In this document: one piece after another, positions 24,321 to 35,900 of the stretch
How positions within the stretch are numbered: position 1 is the first letter of the stretch
Layout of the letters: every line of letters begins with the position of its first letter
From: Fragum whitleyi
Taxonomy: Eukaryota; Mollusca; Bivalvia; Cardiida; Cardiidae
DNA length: 64,000 nucleotides
Direction of reading: 5' to 3'
Assembly: GCA_948146395.1 (NCBI GenBank)
Contig: OX411543.1
Coordinates: 55,853,689-55,917,688, forward strand
Notes under the pieces: model-generated
Databases searched by the model: none
Told to the model about the DNA's origin: nothing
Seen by the model: the letters and a program-made list of their open reading frames with translations, nothing else
Position numbers and translations under genes: made by a program

Positions 24321-25165
24321 ACGCTAAACGTGCGAAGTATGATAATCATGGCAAACTATTGGCAGGTTCCGTAGAAATTTTTATCTCTTTTCAAATTCTA
24401 TTCTAAAAAATGGTTATACAATTCTCTTGTACGCCTACGGTTTTCAGTAAAATTAATGTAGCTGACTGTCTAGTCACCGGAATTTTATAATAAAAGTAAA
24501 CACGATGAGTTGAGACGTAACATAGACAACATGCGTCGTGGAATGACGAGAAAAGTTGCACCATGAAACCAGCAGAAAATTCATATCGAAGGAGGTTAGG
24601 GAAGAAGAATAAGACACTCCACAACTTCAGAGCCAGGATACATAATCAGAGCCAATCCACATAATCGGAACAAAACTATTTTCTTTGATTTATCTCATAT
24701 TGTAGGCAAGTATATTGGGGTATAGACCTGCAATTTCAAGTGAGTGATCAAAGATCAATTTTACATTGAAAATGATAGGAGATAACGGTTTCTCGGACCT
24801 CACTCTTTCTTGCGGAACTATAGAGCATTGTGGTTGTTTTGTTAAACTCGTGCAAACTGAAAACAATAGTATACGTTATTAATCGTGTCATGAATATTGC
24901 ATTTTGGAGGTAAAACAACGTGTTTTGATATTCCTGGCTCAAGATTGCTCTGAGAAGAAATCATTTTTTAAAAAAAAAAACAACGAGCGTTTTTACAGTT
25001 CTTGAGTACGTTAACGTGGCAAAATGTATAACTGGTCGAATAGCATTCGACTTTTTAATTCTTAATGAATAAAATCCGATATGAATGAGGTAGTTCCGAC
25101 ACCTATCCCATTTTTTCAGTCCAAAAATGAATGTTTACATCTACATAATCGGAGACGAACGTGGA
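24321..25165 (-). repeat. Right arm of the long inverted duplication
   Basis: Inverted copy of 20288-20925 with about 200-250 bp extra between 24720 and 24985, which includes the repeat that serves as target for the 54.8-kb element. The arms enclose 3.4 kb holding one pearl-like element and one snapback MITE. Confidence 0.85.
24721..24822 (-). repeat. Unoccupied target-site copy for the 54.8-kb element
   Basis: On the minus strand this ~100-bp segment reads TATAGTTCCGCAAGAAAGAG ... CCGTTATCTCCTATC ... AGGTCTATA. The same sequence flanks the element at 54744-54784 and 56477-56540, interrupted between CCGTTA and TCTCC. The occupied copy has one extra T. Confidence 0.85.
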
Positions 25166-25375
25166 CATGATTTTCTGGTATATCTCACACCAGTACTACC
25201 ATTACACCCTTTCCTAGCCTCCAGCTGCTATCCCACATAGGCTCACGATTATTAACCCATTAGTGAGAGACAAACAGTCGGAAAGAATGAGTGCCGCCGT
25301 CGGGGATCGAACCCGAGGCCTCTAGATTGAAAGTCCGACGAGCTATCAACTGCGCTATGACGGCGGCTGCCCTCT
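25155..25375 (-). mobile_element. tRNA-derived SINE, family S, copy at 25.2 kb
   Basis: Best-preserved head: on the minus strand GCCGTCATAGCGCAGTTGAT and GGGTTCGATCCCCGACGGCG, then the family S body. The 3' part is missing. Confidence 0.8.
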
Positions 25376-25439
25376 TTAAGTAATGAGTCATACAAGGGGC
25401 TTGAATAGTTCGATTTAAGAAATATTACATATTTATCTT

Positions 25440-25735
25440 ATAACTATACAAATATCTGTGTGATAACATGCAGTATAATATTTTTTATGATATCACATAG
25501 TTATTTTTAGAACAAAAATATGTGGTTATTTGTAGTAACTTGCAAAATCGACAAAAACAAGACAAATATCGGTTATAAGATAAATATAATACATACTTAG
25601 TGTATTGTATGAAAAAATATCTATCTTGGTTGTGAGAATTGATAATTGTCTCGGCAGAGCCTCGCCAATTATCAATTCTCCCAACCTCATTAGATATTTT
25701 TTCTCATACAAAACACTAAGTACGTATTATATATA
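25440..25735. mobile_element. Snapback element (TACTTAGTGTATTGTATGAA family), copy 2
   Basis: The central palindrome TACTTAGTGTATTGTATGAA...CATACAAAACACTAAGTA has GAATTGATAATTGTCTCGGC / GCCAATTATCAATTC inside; GATATCACATAGTTATTTTT lies upstream. Related copies at 15360-15640 and 63085-63420. Confidence 0.75.
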
Positions 25736-25797
25736 TATGATCCTTCAAGGGAAAAAAGACGGCCTGGGAAAAAAGATATTTGAGATATAAAAATATG

Positions 25798-26009
25798 TAT
25801 TTTCGGCACATGACAACTAGGGGCGCATTTCAAAAAGTCGAAAGCGGAAAGGTAGAATGAGCAATCTAGAAAATCGGCTGAGTGAGAAAGGTTTTGACCC
25901 TAGTATTTTCGGCACATGACAACTAGGGGCGCATTTCAAAAAGTCGAAAGCGGAAAGGTAGAATGAGCAATCTAGAAAATCGGCTGAGTGAGAAAGGTTT
26001 TGACCCTAG
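25798..26009 (+). repeat. Exact tandem duplication, 2 x 106 bp
   Basis: TATTTTCGGCACATGACAAC to TTTTGACCCTAG is present twice without visible differences. Confidence 0.95.
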
Positions 26010-26637
26010 TCAGTCAGCGCAGTCCACGGAATCTGACTAGGATATACACTGTACGCACTACCCAGATGGTTACGTTCTGTAAGACGGATAACAGTAATGC
26101 ACTGATAAAACAACATCGATTGCTTGATGAAGAAATGTTACCCAGGATTCCCTGTAAAAAACGTTTATTTGAATTATTTACCTTCCCTTTCACATGGATT
26201 TATTTATAGAAATTTCACTTATAATCCCGCTTAATTTAAATAATATTTAATATTTCCAACAAATGGTCAATTTTTTGGATCATTTTATGTTACCTGGCTC
26301 ATATTTTTACCTCGATATTCAAGTATAAATCAGACAGCGTAGGCTGAGATCAGCATGCACTTTTGTGCTGGCTGTTCTTTGTCTACGCTATCGTTCAAAG
26401 CCTTGTATATATCGTGTAAAGCACGAGAAGATTTAAAGTGACAGCCAAAATAATGTTTCAAGTAAGTGACATATATCTGACAGTTATGGATGTTTTTGTT
26501 CATGAAAATTCATGTATAGACATTTTGATAACCAAACAAAAAGTTTCATACTTCGGTGATACAGAGTATAATGGTTTGTTTCAGTGTAAGAACGATTCAT
26601 ATTTTATTGAGTGAACAACAAAGCTTTATTTCTTTAC

Positions 26638-26935
26638 CAGCCCGATTAGCTCAGCCGGTAAAGTACCGGACTTCAAAACAATTGAAGGTCCATTGCGTGG
26701 GTTCGATTCCAAGGCTAGCACAATAACGAGCTAATTGTCTTTCGGGTTAGACGTTAAACCGAGGCCCCGTGAGACGGTGATTTACAGCGAGCACGTAAAA
26801 GAACCATGCAGGATCTTAGCAGTAGTTTCGTTTAGTATCCTTGAAATATACCACGTAGCACTATACCGTCTTCTGGGACGTCGCTCATATAGGCAAACGC
26901 TACGGTAGCGACGATAAATAAACGGAAATAAATAA
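26638..26935 (+). mobile_element. tRNA-derived SINE (CCGATTAGCTCAGCCGG head)
   Basis: A box A-like TTAGCTCAGCCGGTAAAG and box B-like GGGTTCGATTCCAAGG are followed by a body with GTTAAACCGAGGCCCCGTGA and an (AAATA) tail. It is about 300 bp, intact in outline, and has no anticodon-arm pairing good enough for a functional tRNA. Confidence 0.75.
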
Positions 26936-28230
26936 AAGCCATATTTTCACGTATGGCGGGGCCAAGAGTGAAAGTGTATAAGAAGAATTCGTTATTTTGA
27001 CTCGTCGATTATATACAAATACACTGTAATCACAAGTCACAATAGCGTATTCGAGTTATAGCTTTTGTTGTTGACGTGATGGAAATTTTATCGACTTTTC
27101 TCGAAAAACAAACGATTATCCACTGTATCACTTACTTTAGTATCTATTAGATAATCTAAGTTGCCTATCAGGTTTTACAGATACAAATTCTCAAAAGCTA
27201 TATATAACCGGTTCCGAGTGTATTAAGAAGTATTGGTCCTGGTGATTTCCTTTTACTCCATCCGAGCACGAAGTGCTTATGTGAGATACTGTGATCATCC
27301 TTCGCACGGGATCCGAATTTCTATCAACAACATCTCCTCTTAGCCATTTTATACTAAAGTTTACAGAAATGTTTCTTATGTCGTTCCAATCTTAAGAGCT
27401 AAAATAATTGAGATCGGCGAAAACTGTGGTAGCCATGCCAACCAAATCTTCTCCATCCGAACTAAAACTATACAACCTTTAATTTTACCATTCAAACCAA
27501 TAAACAAACAAAATAAAATATTGATTATTGATTATAAAAAAAAACACACACACCCTGCTAGGGAAAGACATTTTTTCTCCAAACTTAAGCAAGAACGATC
27601 ATAGGGTCATTCTTTTGCAAAATAATTCACTGGAATCTATAACACGAAGAACTCTTGTTGCCATGCCAACCGAGTGAAAAGTCTTAACCAAACCCTCACG
27701 TTAAGAGGCTTGACATTTGTCATGTCAGTTTTCATAACGCTCTTGAAATCATATGTTGAAGTCTTAAAATATTGTTTGATGCTCTAGCAGTATGGACAGG
27801 AAAACATTGTTAATATAAGAATAGTTGTCATTAAATGGACCATTGAAATGGATGAATTGTGCATAACTCCAGATTTTTTTTATGAAAACAAGGTAAATAT
27901 TTTTTATTGTTGTTTTTGTTTTGATGGAGGACTTTCCTGTTTAGTAGAGCCAATGTCTACAATTAATGATGATAGATTTGCGAAAAATTGTTTTAAATGA
28001 TTAGACTTTGGTAGGTATGCAGATCAATTAGACCTATATTTTATTTTTAAACTCGCTTTTGCTAGTCAAATTGATTTAATTCGAGTCTTATGGAGAACAT
28101 GCCTTCTGGTCAAAGTTTATTGATACTGATATTGGCGTATCTTAAATATAAATGGAAACCTCACTTCGAAACGCCGGGATCGATGTGTATGTTAACTTTC
28201 TCCTACTTGTAGAAATCAGAAGAAAATCAC
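26936..28230. other. Non-coding stretch with a decayed hairpin element end
   Basis: CTCCATCCGAGCACGAAGTGCTTATGTGAG (27259-27288) resembles the terminal hairpin of the 52.2-kb element family on the minus strand. The rest is unremarkable. Confidence 0.4.
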
Positions 28231-28479
28231 CAGGGCCCGTTTTATTAAACTTCTCACGAATAAAATTAATCGTAAGTCAAAATCACAAATCGTACCTGGT
28301 GTTTTCATTCAAAGATAGATTCTACCTTGTACTGTCTTATTGGAATTGTCTTAAGAAGACGATTCAAATGAGATAATGAATGGTAGAATTCCAAATTAAG
28401 TTACTACTGTAGAAGCAACTTTAATTTGTCTTACATGTACGTTAAATGATCGTAAGATGTTTAGTCAAACAGGCCCCTG
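28231..28479. mobile_element. hAT-like MITE, 249 bp
   Basis: Ends CAGGGCCCGTTTTATTAAAC and the reverse of CAGGGGCCTGTTTGACTAAAC are inverted and extend through TCTYACGA. CAGGG(G)CC termini are typical of hAT MITEs. I see no clear 8-bp target duplication. Confidence 0.6.
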
Positions 28480-29730
28480 CTGATTATATGATTCCTTAAG
28501 AAAATGTGAAATTCACCACTTTAAGACCCATTCAAATCACGAGAGCCCCCCTACAACCATCTTTATTTTCTATAGCCAAGTTATTTTGAATTTTTCAAAA
28601 TTATAAAAATCATGCATATATGTTGTCGGGTGTGCACCAAGCTTAAATGTAACTTTTTAAGCAAAAAGAGAAAATGTAAAAATTATGTGGAACGACGACA
28701 TCGATACGACGACAGCACGCATCCTCGTCACCATATATAGAATAGCAGCTATAGGCTAGGTTAGGACAAGTTTCTGAAGTAAGTGTTTATATCTATATTG
28801 GCACCTTATACGACAGTATTATGTAATCGAAATTACAACGTCCGTTATATCCCAGATTTGAATGTGGTGCGAGGTTACTTCGTAATACAGACAGAGCGCT
28901 TGCCAGTCATCTGTAGCCGTGGCCACATTTTTCTTTTTGAATTAGTAAAGGCATTCCACATATCGTCACGATTGTCAATCGGAGCAATTTTCAAGTTCAT
29001 TTTATATCGGAATCTCCGTTGAAGAAAGGATTTTCATCGGTTGCTTTGTCCCCTCAAAATTAATTCATTTATTAAGATATTTTCGATCAATAGCAATCAT
29101 AATAGTCTCGCAAAAACACTGTTAATTGTTTTACAAAGTTCCCAGTCCTAACTTTAGGTAATTTTCAAAGTGTTATATTCATTTATATTTGTCTACCACA
29201 CGATTCTCAGCAATTTAAGTCTTTTTATTGGAGGCTATTTTAGATCTATGTAGTTAGATCCCATATGTTTCAGAGAAAAATCGAAAAATGCTTTAAGACT
29301 TCGAGTGAGCATACTCAAGTGAGCAAAGTGTGGCTGTCATTGTCCTCTTGTTTCCAGTTGTAACATGTAAGAATGTACGAGTTTGTGGTCATTATAAATC
29401 TTTAGTTCGAAAAGGAAAATTAGGGAAATATCAATGTATTGTGAATTTCCCCCGTTCCCTTACGACCAGGTACATGTAACAAAGAGGAGACTTTAAGTAC
29501 GTTTTTGGTCGTATATGTCACCAATGAATAATGTGAATTGCAGTCTGTCAAAAAAATCGTATTAATGACTTTTTAAGTCCCGTGGATTTTAGATTGAAAG
29601 GCTCTAATTATGTTTTACAGTTAACTTAAACAATAGTTGGTTCAATTGCACATAATTGTTAAATTTCAAGGTCCCAATACTTAAAGGTCGTTGACTTTGT
29701 TCTTTAATTGATCTATTGACTACAAAGTAT
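28480..29730. other. Upstream region of the lipocalin gene
   Basis: No gene. A weak open stretch at 28783-29022 has no recognisable motif. Confidence 0.5.
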
Positions 29731-29775
29731 TATAAAAATGCAAAGTCTCAAAGTAAATGATATCAAAGCCACGTG
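29731..29775 (+). promoter_or_regulatory. Putative lipocalin promoter: TATA-like box and E-box
   Basis: TATAAAAA begins at 29731, about 100 bp before the start codon, and a palindromic CACGTG E-box lies at 29770-29775. The spacing would give a 5' UTR of roughly 70 bp. Such short motifs also occur by chance in AT-rich DNA; position is the main support. Confidence 0.4.
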
Positions 29776-29833
29776 ACATCGTTTACAATTTAAAAACGCT
29801 TGTATTTCAAAACTGCCCTAGACAAACTTCAGG

Positions 29834-29944
29834 ATGATGTTTACTGCAAGTCTTTTTGTACTCTGCTGTAGTATGACAATGGCATTACAGCAGTCGAAAG
29901 TATCAATTACGCCTACAGGAATAGGATCTTTGGATATTAGAAAA
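29834..29944 (+). CDS. Lipocalin exon 1 (signal peptide)
   Basis: This exon has 37 codons, starting at the first of two adjacent ATGs. Residues 1-17 are hydrophobic and rich in Leu, Val, Met and Cys, with a plausible signal-peptidase site after M-T-M-A or one residue later. The exon ends A-G-A-A-A-A followed by the strong donor GTGAGT at 29945, in phase 0. Reading on without splicing meets TAA two codons later, which supports the donor. A TATA-like box and an E-box lie 60-105 bp upstream. Confidence 0.78.
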
Positions 29945-32900
29945 GTGAGTTAATATGCGGTCTCAAGAGATGGCTACTTTTAGATTTTTCTATCGTGATA
30001 TTTACTTTTATTACATTCTGTAACTATAAAAAGTAACGTTTGTTACCAAAATTAACTTAATATCGGTTCATGCGGTAAGGATGTTACGGCCTAGCGGGCC
30101 GATATGACCTTGGTAGCGGTATATACCGATATCTTGCCCCTTGGCAGTAAATCTCAAGCTACGACAAAATATGTCAACTTCTTTAATAAGAGGGTTATTC
30201 AACTTGATCGAGTACAATACTGAATTCTATTGGATGAGTACCCTGCAGAGCCAGTCTATATTCGACGAGGCGACAGGCGAATCAAAATATAAACTGTTTC
30301 TGTATGGTACGAATCAAATGAATTCAGTTTTGTACTCGATCATGTTAAATGACATCTTTATTTCACACAATACACTAATATTTCCAGAATTAGCAATTTT
30401 CGGCATTTGAGAGACAGACAAAAGGAATAGATCCAAATTGATCCGGAAAATGATGTCAATGCAAGTAACTATAAACATGATAATATTGAAAGAAACACAA
30501 TTCTAAAAATAGGAATCTCGGTGAAATGTTAATTTCAAGTGTCAAGTCGAACAGTACTTACTGTTAATGATGTGTTATTAGCATGAAACAATTGACTACC
30601 CGTCGTCACTTGAAATGTACATTTTCAAGTTGACAAACGATTTTCTGAAATCAAGAAATAGCAACACTTTGATTTTCTCAATGTGATTTGTTCTTCTTTT
30701 TCTTTCAATACCTGAATGTAGATAAAAAGAATCTGCTCAAGACAAAACTTATTTCAATAACTCCGAACAGAGAGTTTGATACATTGAAAGAGTGGTGATG
30801 TCGCTATTCGGGACTGTAGCCTCACTTTCATCGTCCAATATAGCCTGCCTCGTTTTGGAATAAAATCTGTATTGCACAGCAGCCTCGTTCTGGTTGTAAA
30901 CTACTGATATAGATATTCCCGCCCATGTGATACAAAATAAACGATGTCATTGGTCTAAATCGTTTAGGTGTGAAATATTAGAAGTTATTAAACGACTGAT
31001 GACCGAGGGCCAGAGAGTGATATCAACTCGTCACCTTGATCTGCCCCATAAAATAATTACCTTCATATTACTTTCATGATAAATTGGGTGGTATTACTTG
31101 CTCAATATATAGTGTTCAGTATTGACGGTAACGTTACTTTTAAAATCTTAAAGATTGCGCGAAACATGTAACGCCGCTCTGACGTCATTTTAACGGTAGC
31201 GAGTTTCGTTTTGTTAAACGCTACATCACGGGGACGTTCTTTATCTGAAGAAATCTTAAGACAGGAACGTCAAAACACATGATTTTGCTCAAAGTTCCAA
31301 TCTTCTCAAAGGTATATCTTCACGAGTTTAAGAAAACAACAACAATAGGAAAGACCGGGGCCAGTTGATAGTGATACATGGGTTAGTTTACACACACCAT
31401 GCACTAAAATATTCTTTAATGTTGCACTTGCCTCTTAATAGACTAAACAAGTTCGGACATTTTGCTTTGTTTTAAATAAATGGTTGACTTTTCTATGATT
31501 TTTTACGCTGATTTGTATAGTAAATGACTACTTTTGAGTACAAAAGTAAAATTCGATTTTTTTTCCAAATTTGTTGTTTGATTAATATCAAAGAAACTTT
31601 TAAATTTTAACGATTCACATTAGGGGACGAGCGTTTCATGGACCAGTCCTTGCAGCTGAAGTAAACAAGATAATTAGAACATAAAATGTCTGACCGGGGC
31701 TAGTTTATACACAGCGCTTCTTAGCTAGTTGAAACACTGTGTCAGATAGCTCCCGTCACACCAAAGTACTATCGTATGCTTATAAAAACAAAACTGTAGT
31801 CATAAATTGATGCAATGGTCACCAAAAACCTCGAAGCGTCACTTTTTCTGATTATTAATTTGCATCTATGAGATTTGGTTATTCATTGACGGAATGCATA
31901 TATATGTATATGCAATTCGATGGTTTAACAGACTATTTATATCTTATCAATTAGGACAAATACCTTTGCATTACTTCCAAACGACCAATTACGTACATGG
32001 CTACTACGAAGTATGACAACAAGAGGCTGAACATTATGTTGAACCTAGAAGTTAGTCGGAGAAATAATAGAAATCAAAAATGCGAAAAATTGAACTTGCG
32101 TAATTCCAATATTGTTCGAATTCGTCTCTCATTCAGGCGTATAAAGTATAAATTGGGAAATTGTTTCTGAACGACCCTAAAATGTTGTGGTATCGCGATA
32201 AAAAATTAAGAAAAGTCCGAAATTGCTAGAACAGGGTGCCCAAGAGTGCCTGTATCACTCCACTGGCTTTAACATGTCCAGACTTTCATTATACAAAGCT
32301 TATACTCTGACCGAAAACAACACTTTGAAGTCTCTTTAGAACTATTTTGTAATGATTTACTGAGTCTGACCCACATTGCACCGAAATACTCAATCACCAT
32401 TAACCTGCACATCCTTTATCCATCTTATCGCCAACATAAAGGTGGTTGCAATAAGTAGACCATTCAAAACACATTTTCGGGGAAATTTAAAAGGTCACCC
32501 AAGGAACATCCATGCATAGATTCAATGAAATAAGTCCAAAAGATTGGAGAAAAAGGTGCTGTAATATATAGCCATAAATAAAGGAGTTGTGCTGATAAGG
32601 AAATTAAATTAAAGGCTCCTATTTCCTATGACGCCGAATAATTGCATCAAATGGCAAAGTAGTGGCCATGATCAAATGAGAAATATTTTCTTTACGGTTC
32701 ATGTCAATCCATGCATAAATGCAGAAGTTATGTAAACAAAAAAATAAATATAACATAAAGCCCCCTTTCCCATGACACTGTATATTATCACAAAACCTCC
32801 GTGAAATACACAAAGTCACTTGATAAGGGACAGTCTTTCATACAAATGAATCTATAAACAAAAGAAGAGTTGTATTAAAAAGGAAGTAAACGTTAATGTC

Positions 32901-35900
32901 CCTTTTCCGTGATGTGGCATATCACCAAATGCAAAATTAAATTTGGCCCTGGTCGCACGATGAAAAATATTCTGTTAAGTTTTTATGAAAGTCTGTGTAT
33001 AAATGAAGGAGTTGTGTTAACAAAGATTATACATAAAGGCCCCTTTTATCATGACGCATCATGTAACTAGACAGACACAAATGCATATAATTACTGGAAA
33101 TGCAATCTTCTGTAAACGAAATACATGAATGTATTTATTAATAAAAGAGGAGTTAAGTTTACAAGAAGGTGACATTAATGCCCCTTTTCTTTGACGAAGA
33201 ATGAAATTACTAGACCACATAACATATCCACATGGTCATATGATGTAGAATACTAAGTGAATGTTCTATTAAATACCATATATAAATCAAGGAGTTGTGT
33301 CACAATAAATATACATAAAGGCCCTTTTATCATGACACGGCTTTTATCTTTATTGCCACAAATGTTCACATAAATGTTTCCATTAATAAAAGAGGAGTTT
33401 TGTTTTAAGAGGTCAACATTAAGGCCCTCTTTTCTTTGATGCAGTATCAAATCTCCAGACCACATGAATGTGCACATGATCACGTGATGTAAATACTAAG
33501 TGAAAAATTCATTTACTTACATGTACGAGGGATGACCCAGAGGTTCGTATAATAGGCTAATAATTTTCGCATTTCTGGCATGTTCAGAATCTAATTAAGT
33601 GAATATGCATTTGCAGAATTATCGTAAGCGGCTTAAGAATAATGTTACCATAGTAACATATGTATGCTTAGGTGGGGGAGCGTGAAAATTCTTTTGAAAT
33701 TCGTTATATAAATCGAGTTATCTGTAACTTTTCTAAAACTGTAGTTGAAATTCATTGGCTGAAATAAAACTAGAGGAAAATAGAAATCATTGTTCATATT
33801 TTACAGCTGGCTGTGAGACTTTTTAAGGACTGTGACAAGTTTTAATAATACAGAATATTCAAGGAAAATGCCAAGACGTCAAGACCAAAATATAAATACC
33901 GTTTATTTTTCGAATTTTGTCATTATCTATGTTTTTCACCAACCCAAACATTTCAGATAATCAAGAAAAATGATATAAAATGCAGAAGAAAACTTTTCCT
34001 AAAGCTACCCCGGATATTTAAAACAGGTCAGGCTTTAAAGGAGGAATTAGAATGGTCGAATAGACTTTCAACGAACTAACTTGTCCGAATTGGCTCTCAT
34101 TATTTTCCAAAAATTAAGGTCCTACATCACATTCCACTAGAAATACCATGCATATAGAAATTGTACATAAATTTGATTGCAATTGCTCTGTAGATAGTTT
34201 CTGCAAGTTGATGTATCAGGCACAGAAAGGTATTAGAGTTAGCGGAGACAATGTAGTAGAGAGTAAATAACGACGTCGCATTTGACGTTCTTGCTCCCCT
34301 GCCTTCGTGAGGGTCTCTTTCTTTATTTATGCACTTTGAAAATGTTAGAATAATCTACCTTCAAGCCGCTCTTGATGGTAAATATTTAAAAATCTCCACG
34401 TTTATTTCACAGATGATGAGTTAAAAGGCTGTATTATTTTTTTTTTGGATATTTAATTTCTCTGTAGTTTTATAACCTCATTTTACGAACTTTTGGATCA
34501 ACCCTCGTACAAATGAAGGAGCTGTGTTAACAATAGATATACATAAAGCTGCTTTAATCATAACGCAGCATATAACTAGACAGCCACAAATGCACATAGT
34601 CACTGGAAAAAAGAATATTCTGTGAAAGTATCAGATATATCCATTTATAAAAAAGGAGTTTTGTTAACAAGGAAGTTTACATTCAGGCCCCTTTTTCTAT
34701 GAAGCAGTATGAAATCACTAGACCATATCAATATGTACATAGTCAGACTATGAAAAATTCTTAGTAAAATTTTCAGTATCTTCCATGTATAAATGAAGGG
34801 GTTGTGTTAACAAAGAATTTACATAAAGGCCCATTTTATCAAAGTGCGACATATAACTTAAAAGCCACTGATGCACATAGTCACTAAAAGAATGTACTGT
34901 GAAGGCTTCACATGAATGTAGCATTTTATAAAACAGAAGTTTTGTTAACAAGAATGTTTATATTAAGGTCCCTTTTTCTATGACGCGGTATGAAATCACC
35001 GATCCTCATCAATATGCACTTGGACATATGATGAAAACTAGGTGAAATTTTCAGTAACTTCCATGCATATATGAAAAAGTGTTAAATTCAAATATAGGTC
35101 CCTTTTCTCGTGACGTTCAATTGATCAGAAAAAAGTTTAAGAGAGAAATTATTGTGATGATCTTATCATTCTGAGCAAGTGTGAAGTCAATCGGTTGAAA
35201 ACTGTGGACTTTTGAGCGTTAACGAGGATTTTCTAATTAAATTTTCAATCATTTTCATTTTTCCCCTTTTCCCAAGACACTTGACGGATCAGGCCCATTT
35301 TCGAATAGAACCAACTTTGTCATAGTAATATCAATCCGAGAAAGTTTGAAATCAATCGGATGAAAACTGTGGACTTTAGAGTGTTTTCGAGGATTTTCTA
35401 ATTGATTTTTTTTTTTTTTTTCAATTAATTTCTATAAGCCCATTTTCCGTTGCGCTAGACGGGTCGGGCCCGATTTCGAAAGGAACCATCCTTGTGGTAG
35501 TAACAATCATTCTGAGCAAGGTTGAAGTCATTCCGATGGAACCTGCTGACTTTAGAGCGTTAACGTGGATTTTCTAATTGAATATTGCAATTATTTTCAT
35601 ATGGCCCTTTTCCCGTGACGCTTGGCGGATCGGGACCAATTTCCAAAGGAACAATCCTTGTGATGGTCCAATCATTCTGACGTTTGAAGGCAATCGGATA
35701 ATAACTGTGGACTATAGAGCGTTAACAAGAAAGAGTTTACGGGCGGGCGGACAGACGCCGGACGGGAAAAGCGGTATCGCAAAAGCTCTTCTGTCATCGG
35801 TCAGTAGAGCTAAAAAATGAAAGCACTTCTCCGCATATTTATTGAACACTCCCCGAAAATGTTAGAATAATCTATTTCTTTTGTCTTCCTCTACATGGTT

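Noticed and set aside
25250..25375. Possible functional tRNA gene
   Set aside because: Box A and box B are good, but the sequence continues into the family S SINE body and the copy number in the window shows it is a SINE head.
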